Positions 61,962 to 64,000 of a stretch of 64,000 nt of DNA are shown here, piece by piece. The stretch is from Prolixibacteraceae bacterium (GTDB lineage: Bacteria; Bacteroidota; Bacteroidia; Bacteroidales; Prolixibacteraceae). Position 1 is the first letter of the stretch; each line of letters opens with the position of its first letter. A model generated the notes under the pieces. The model was not told the origin of the DNA, ran no database searches, and was given only the letters and a program-made list of their open reading frames with translations. The stretch spans positions 1 to 64,000 of the forward strand of contig JAOARB010000028.1 of the NCBI GenBank assembly GCA_025210775.1, written 5' to 3'. Made by a program: the position numbers and the translations under genes.

Positions 61962-62936
61962 ATGAAAGCTATTAACTTGCCCAACGAAAAGAGAAATGTA
62001 TTTATCAGAAACAAAAGATTACACTTTAACATAAGGCATAAAATGCTACAAATCATACAACAAGACTTTGACTGTTCTATCTATCAGATAGAATCCACGG
62101 ACCACTTAAATGGTTATTTTTTATCCACACCTGAAACACGTCACCTATGCTGTGATCTAACCTTCACTGGGAATAATCTAGAGCATGGATTAAAACAAGC
62201 ATTGAGTAGGTCTTTAACCCAACTAAAATATTACGAACTTCTATCACCAGAAGAGAACCAGACCACACTATTGCTTCCTTCCTCATCCTCTTTGGCATTT
62301 CCTATAAGAGAGGCACTACAAGAATCTTTTGGATGGAACAGATACAACACCTTTTTTTCATTAGAATCGACCCTACCGCTAACAAAACAGCTATGGATTG
62401 TAGACCAAGGTAAAGATGCTAATTCTTTATCGTCATTCGATTCAATGATAAAGAACAGTGGAGACTCGATTGAACAAATGGTATTTTTGACATTTGGCAC
62501 CAAACAATATCTTGAAGCAATAAAAGAAAAGGCATTAAAATGGAACGAAGAGAGAGCAAAAAAGATCGAAATTAAAATCTTTTTCTTTGAAGGCGTATTC
62601 GAATATACCGAAGATCCTATTTCCCAAGAGATGATCTTTAGTAAAGACCAGGCCAATCTTGCTCCTGAATATGTAGATGCCCATTACTACAGCGAAATAT
62701 ATGCCATCGAGAAAGACGCTATAGGATCGTTAGAACAACGTGTATTTACCCCAATGCTTCACCTACAGAATCAAAAAAGATATTGGAACACCCTTATTGA
62801 AAAAGCACAAAATGGTTTCACCTATAATGAGGCAGTAAAACAAAAATATCCTTTTATTGATGGCAGTGCTTTTGGCGATATCTCCCTCCAAGAGAAGGCT
62901 ACAGAGCAAATAAATAAAATTGAGAAGTTATTATAA
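61962..62936 (+). CDS. Hypothetical protein (324 residues)
   Basis: A soluble protein with no family I can name. It begins MKAINLPNEKRNVFIRNKR. The middle contains strands such as TTLLLPSSSSLAFPI and KQLWIVDQGKD, followed by QMVFLTFGTKQYLEAI, an alternating strand-helix pattern of a Rossmann-like or PRTase-like fold, without a diagnostic motif. No signal peptide or membrane segment. It is the only plus-strand gene in the right half of the window and ends at a strong terminator, so it is a real transcription unit. Confidence 0.65.
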   Translation: MKAINLPNEKRNVFIRNKRLHFNIRHKMLQIIQQDFDCSIYQIESTDHLNGYFLSTPETRHLCCDLTFTGNNLEHGLKQALSRSLTQLKYYELLSPEENQTTLLLPSSSSLAFPIREALQESFGWNRYNTFFSLESTLPLTKQLWIVDQGKDANSLSSFDSMIKNSGDSIEQMVFLTFGTKQYLEAIKEKALKWNEERAKKIEIKIFFFEGVFEYTEDPISQEMIFSKDQANLAPEYVDAHYYSEIYAIEKDAIGSLEQRVFTPMLHLQNQKRYWNTLIEKAQNGFTYNEAVKQKYPFIDGSAFGDISLQEKATEQINKIEKLL

Positions 62937-62949
62937 GTTATATCTGAAG

Positions 62950-62991
62950 ACAGGGCTTGCGCATAATATCGTATAAACAAGCCCTGTTTTA
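62950..62991 (+). terminator. Terminator of the 324-residue protein gene
   Basis: Perfect stem ACAGGGCTTG / CAAGCCCTGT with an 18-base loop and TTTT after it. Confidence 0.88.
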
Positions 62992-63543
62992 ATATCTGCA
63001 CATTCTCTGAGGCCGTGTCTAATAAAAACCGGGATATTGTATTTTACCCCTAAAAATAAACCAGACTAAGTCTATTTTACATTCCCTTTGAAATTTGCTA
63101 TTCTCAATTTTGATGTTTACACACTTTTTGAGGCGGTGTTCCAAAATAGTATCAATCTAGTTTCTTGGGGTGATATAATAAGGTTTTATCGTCTTGGTTA
63201 TAGATATTGCGGACACTATCGGTGTTGTTGATGTGATAGACACATACAACATAGACTGGAGATCATTTGCATAAAAAGAGGCAGCCCTAAAAGGACCACC
63301 TCCAAACAAACCTAAAAAATAAAAGCACTAGCTATGCTTCCACTAAAGCATAAGCACAATCAGAAATGGCATCACTACCTTCATCTAGATCGTTGGTGTA
63401 GAAAGTATAGAACAATGCCTAAAGTGACTAAAAATCAAAAGGATCCACTATAATTAACCCTTAACTTAATGACATTGAGGGTAAACCCATATGTTTACAC
63501 AACCATCATGCAATATCCAATAAATCAATACAATGAATTAAAT
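62992..63543. other. Non-coding stretch with IS-end-like scraps
   Basis: No gene is supported. Short sequences such as GAGGCCGTGTC near 63011, GAGGCGGTGTTCC near 63130 and GACAGTGTC near 63980 resemble ends of transposable elements. Without a transposase they cannot be assigned. Confidence 0.4.
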
Positions 63544-63569
63544 GGGCAGACACGCGGGTCGGCCCCTAC
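63544..63569. repeat. REP-like element, copy 1
   Basis: GGGCAGACACGCGGGTCGGC followed by CCCTAC, an imperfect palindrome (GGGCAGAC / GTCGGCCC) that is strikingly G+C-rich for this DNA. A diverged copy is at 63940-63965, where the central bases are AT-shifted. Confidence 0.65.
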
Positions 63570-63707
63570 AACGCTTATAATCAATATAAAACACAAAAAT
63601 GATCCTTGTTCGTCCTTTTTGATCCGCACAAATACGTATTAAAATCCTCCTTCACGAAATACACAAAAAATGCATCTATGATGCCCGTGTTAAAATCCAA
63701 CCATCAT
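63570..63707. other. Non-coding spacer, nothing recognised
   Basis: A+T-rich stretch between the REP-like element and the nested inverted repeat; no gene or structure is supported. Confidence 0.4.
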
Positions 63708-63889
63708 GCAAACCAAATCCCGAAGGGATGACATAATTGTAGAAACAACACACACATTCTCCTCCCTAAACCCTGAAAGGGTGACACAAATATAATTCCA
63801 TGAGGTTATATAATTATGTCACCCCTTCAGGGTTAAGGTCTTGAGGAGTCAATATCTTCTACAAATATGTCATCCCTTCGGGATTTTGC
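63708..63889. repeat. Nested inverted repeat (182 bp)
   Basis: Outer arms 63708-63744 and 63857-63889 share TCCCGAAGGGATGACATA as reverse complements. Inner arms 63769-63797 and 63812-63834 share AACCCTGAAGGGGTGACATA with a few differences. The two arm types are related to each other (CC(C)GAAGGG(A/G)TGACA), so the unit is built from four copies of one motif. Such motifs recur in intergenic DNA of several Bacteroidota genomes as far as I recall; that cannot be checked here. Confidence 0.7.
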
Positions 63890-63939
63890 TGATGCAATAA
63901 ATGAAATAATGCAGCTGTAATTCAAACGATAAATAAATT

Positions 63940-63965
63940 GGGCAGACACATGTATCAGTCCCTAC
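63940..63965. repeat. REP-like element, copy 2
   Basis: GGGCAGACACATGTATCAGT followed by CCCTAC, the diverged copy of 63544-63569. The identical outer bases and changed centre suggest that the ends are the recognised part. Confidence 0.6.
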
Positions 63966-64000
63966 CATACTTTATGGGACAGTGTCAAAAAGAAAAACAG

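Noticed and set aside
1..64000. CRISPR arrays, tRNA and rRNA genes
   Set aside because: No regularly spaced short repeats and no cloverleaf or rRNA-like sequence was noticed in reading; the direct repeats found are too long or irregular.

Overview
The window looks like Bacteroidota chromosome. The DNA is very A+T-rich. Promoters resemble the phylum's TTTG / TAnnTTTG pattern. There are STN-domain TonB-dependent receptors paired with DUF4249 lipoproteins under an ECF sigma/FecR couple, a family of small PorT-like outer-membrane barrels, and a GYF_2-DUF805 protein. The order or family cannot be fixed from sequence alone. No rRNA, tRNA or CRISPR array was seen.

Region 1 (1-6.1 kb) is an accessory patchwork. 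It holds the 3' part of a D12-class DNA adenine methylase, a three-gene minus-strand operon (GHKL-type ATPase, STAS-like DUF4325 protein, membrane protein), two small membrane proteins, a decayed N-terminal relic of a second adenine methylase, three related direct repeats, and a fused scrap of an IS30-type and an ISAs1-type element.

Region 2 (6.1-25.8 kb) is an island, visibly less A+T-rich than its surroundings and bracketed by same-orientation IS30-family transposase remnants. It opens with a broken acidic-protein gene and a P-loop ATPase gene. The core is a tight seven-gene minus-strand operon: HTH protein, N6-adenine methyltransferase, type I specificity subunit, 1383-residue NERD/double-kinase/P-loop protein, 519-residue protein, 1803-residue HerA-like ATPase, and PP2C phosphatase. 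I read it as a variant of the methylation-associated defense system (MADS): homologues of mad1, mad2 and mad5-mad8 are recognisable, the two genes expected between the methyltransferase and the specificity subunit are absent, and a PP2C phosphatase is added at the 3' end. A divergent three-gene operon (small protein, phosphoribosyltransferase-like protein, helical HEPN-like protein) shares its promoter region.

Region 3 (25.9-37.3 kb) holds a Fic protein, a GYF_2-DUF805 membrane protein, a GNAT acetyltransferase, a methyltransferase, five paralogous PorT-like outer-membrane proteins with a sixth partial copy and duplicated spacers, and a ferredoxin-nitroreductase.

Region 4 (37.9-55.7 kb) is a cell-surface uptake regulon on the minus strand: ECF sigma factor, three TonB receptor-DUF4249 pairs, one FecR anti-sigma, and a long fibronectin type III lipoprotein just beyond. 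Each of the three transcription units starts behind an identically spaced motif, read here as the promoter of the local ECF sigma factor.

Region 5 (56.5-64 kb) carries housekeeping-like genes (methyltransferase, STM3941-type membrane protein, VOC protein, secreted protein, isochorismatase-type hydrolase, TlpA-like thioredoxin, cold-shock protein, unknown 324-residue protein) and ends in repeat-rich non-coding DNA with nested inverted repeats and a REP-like element.
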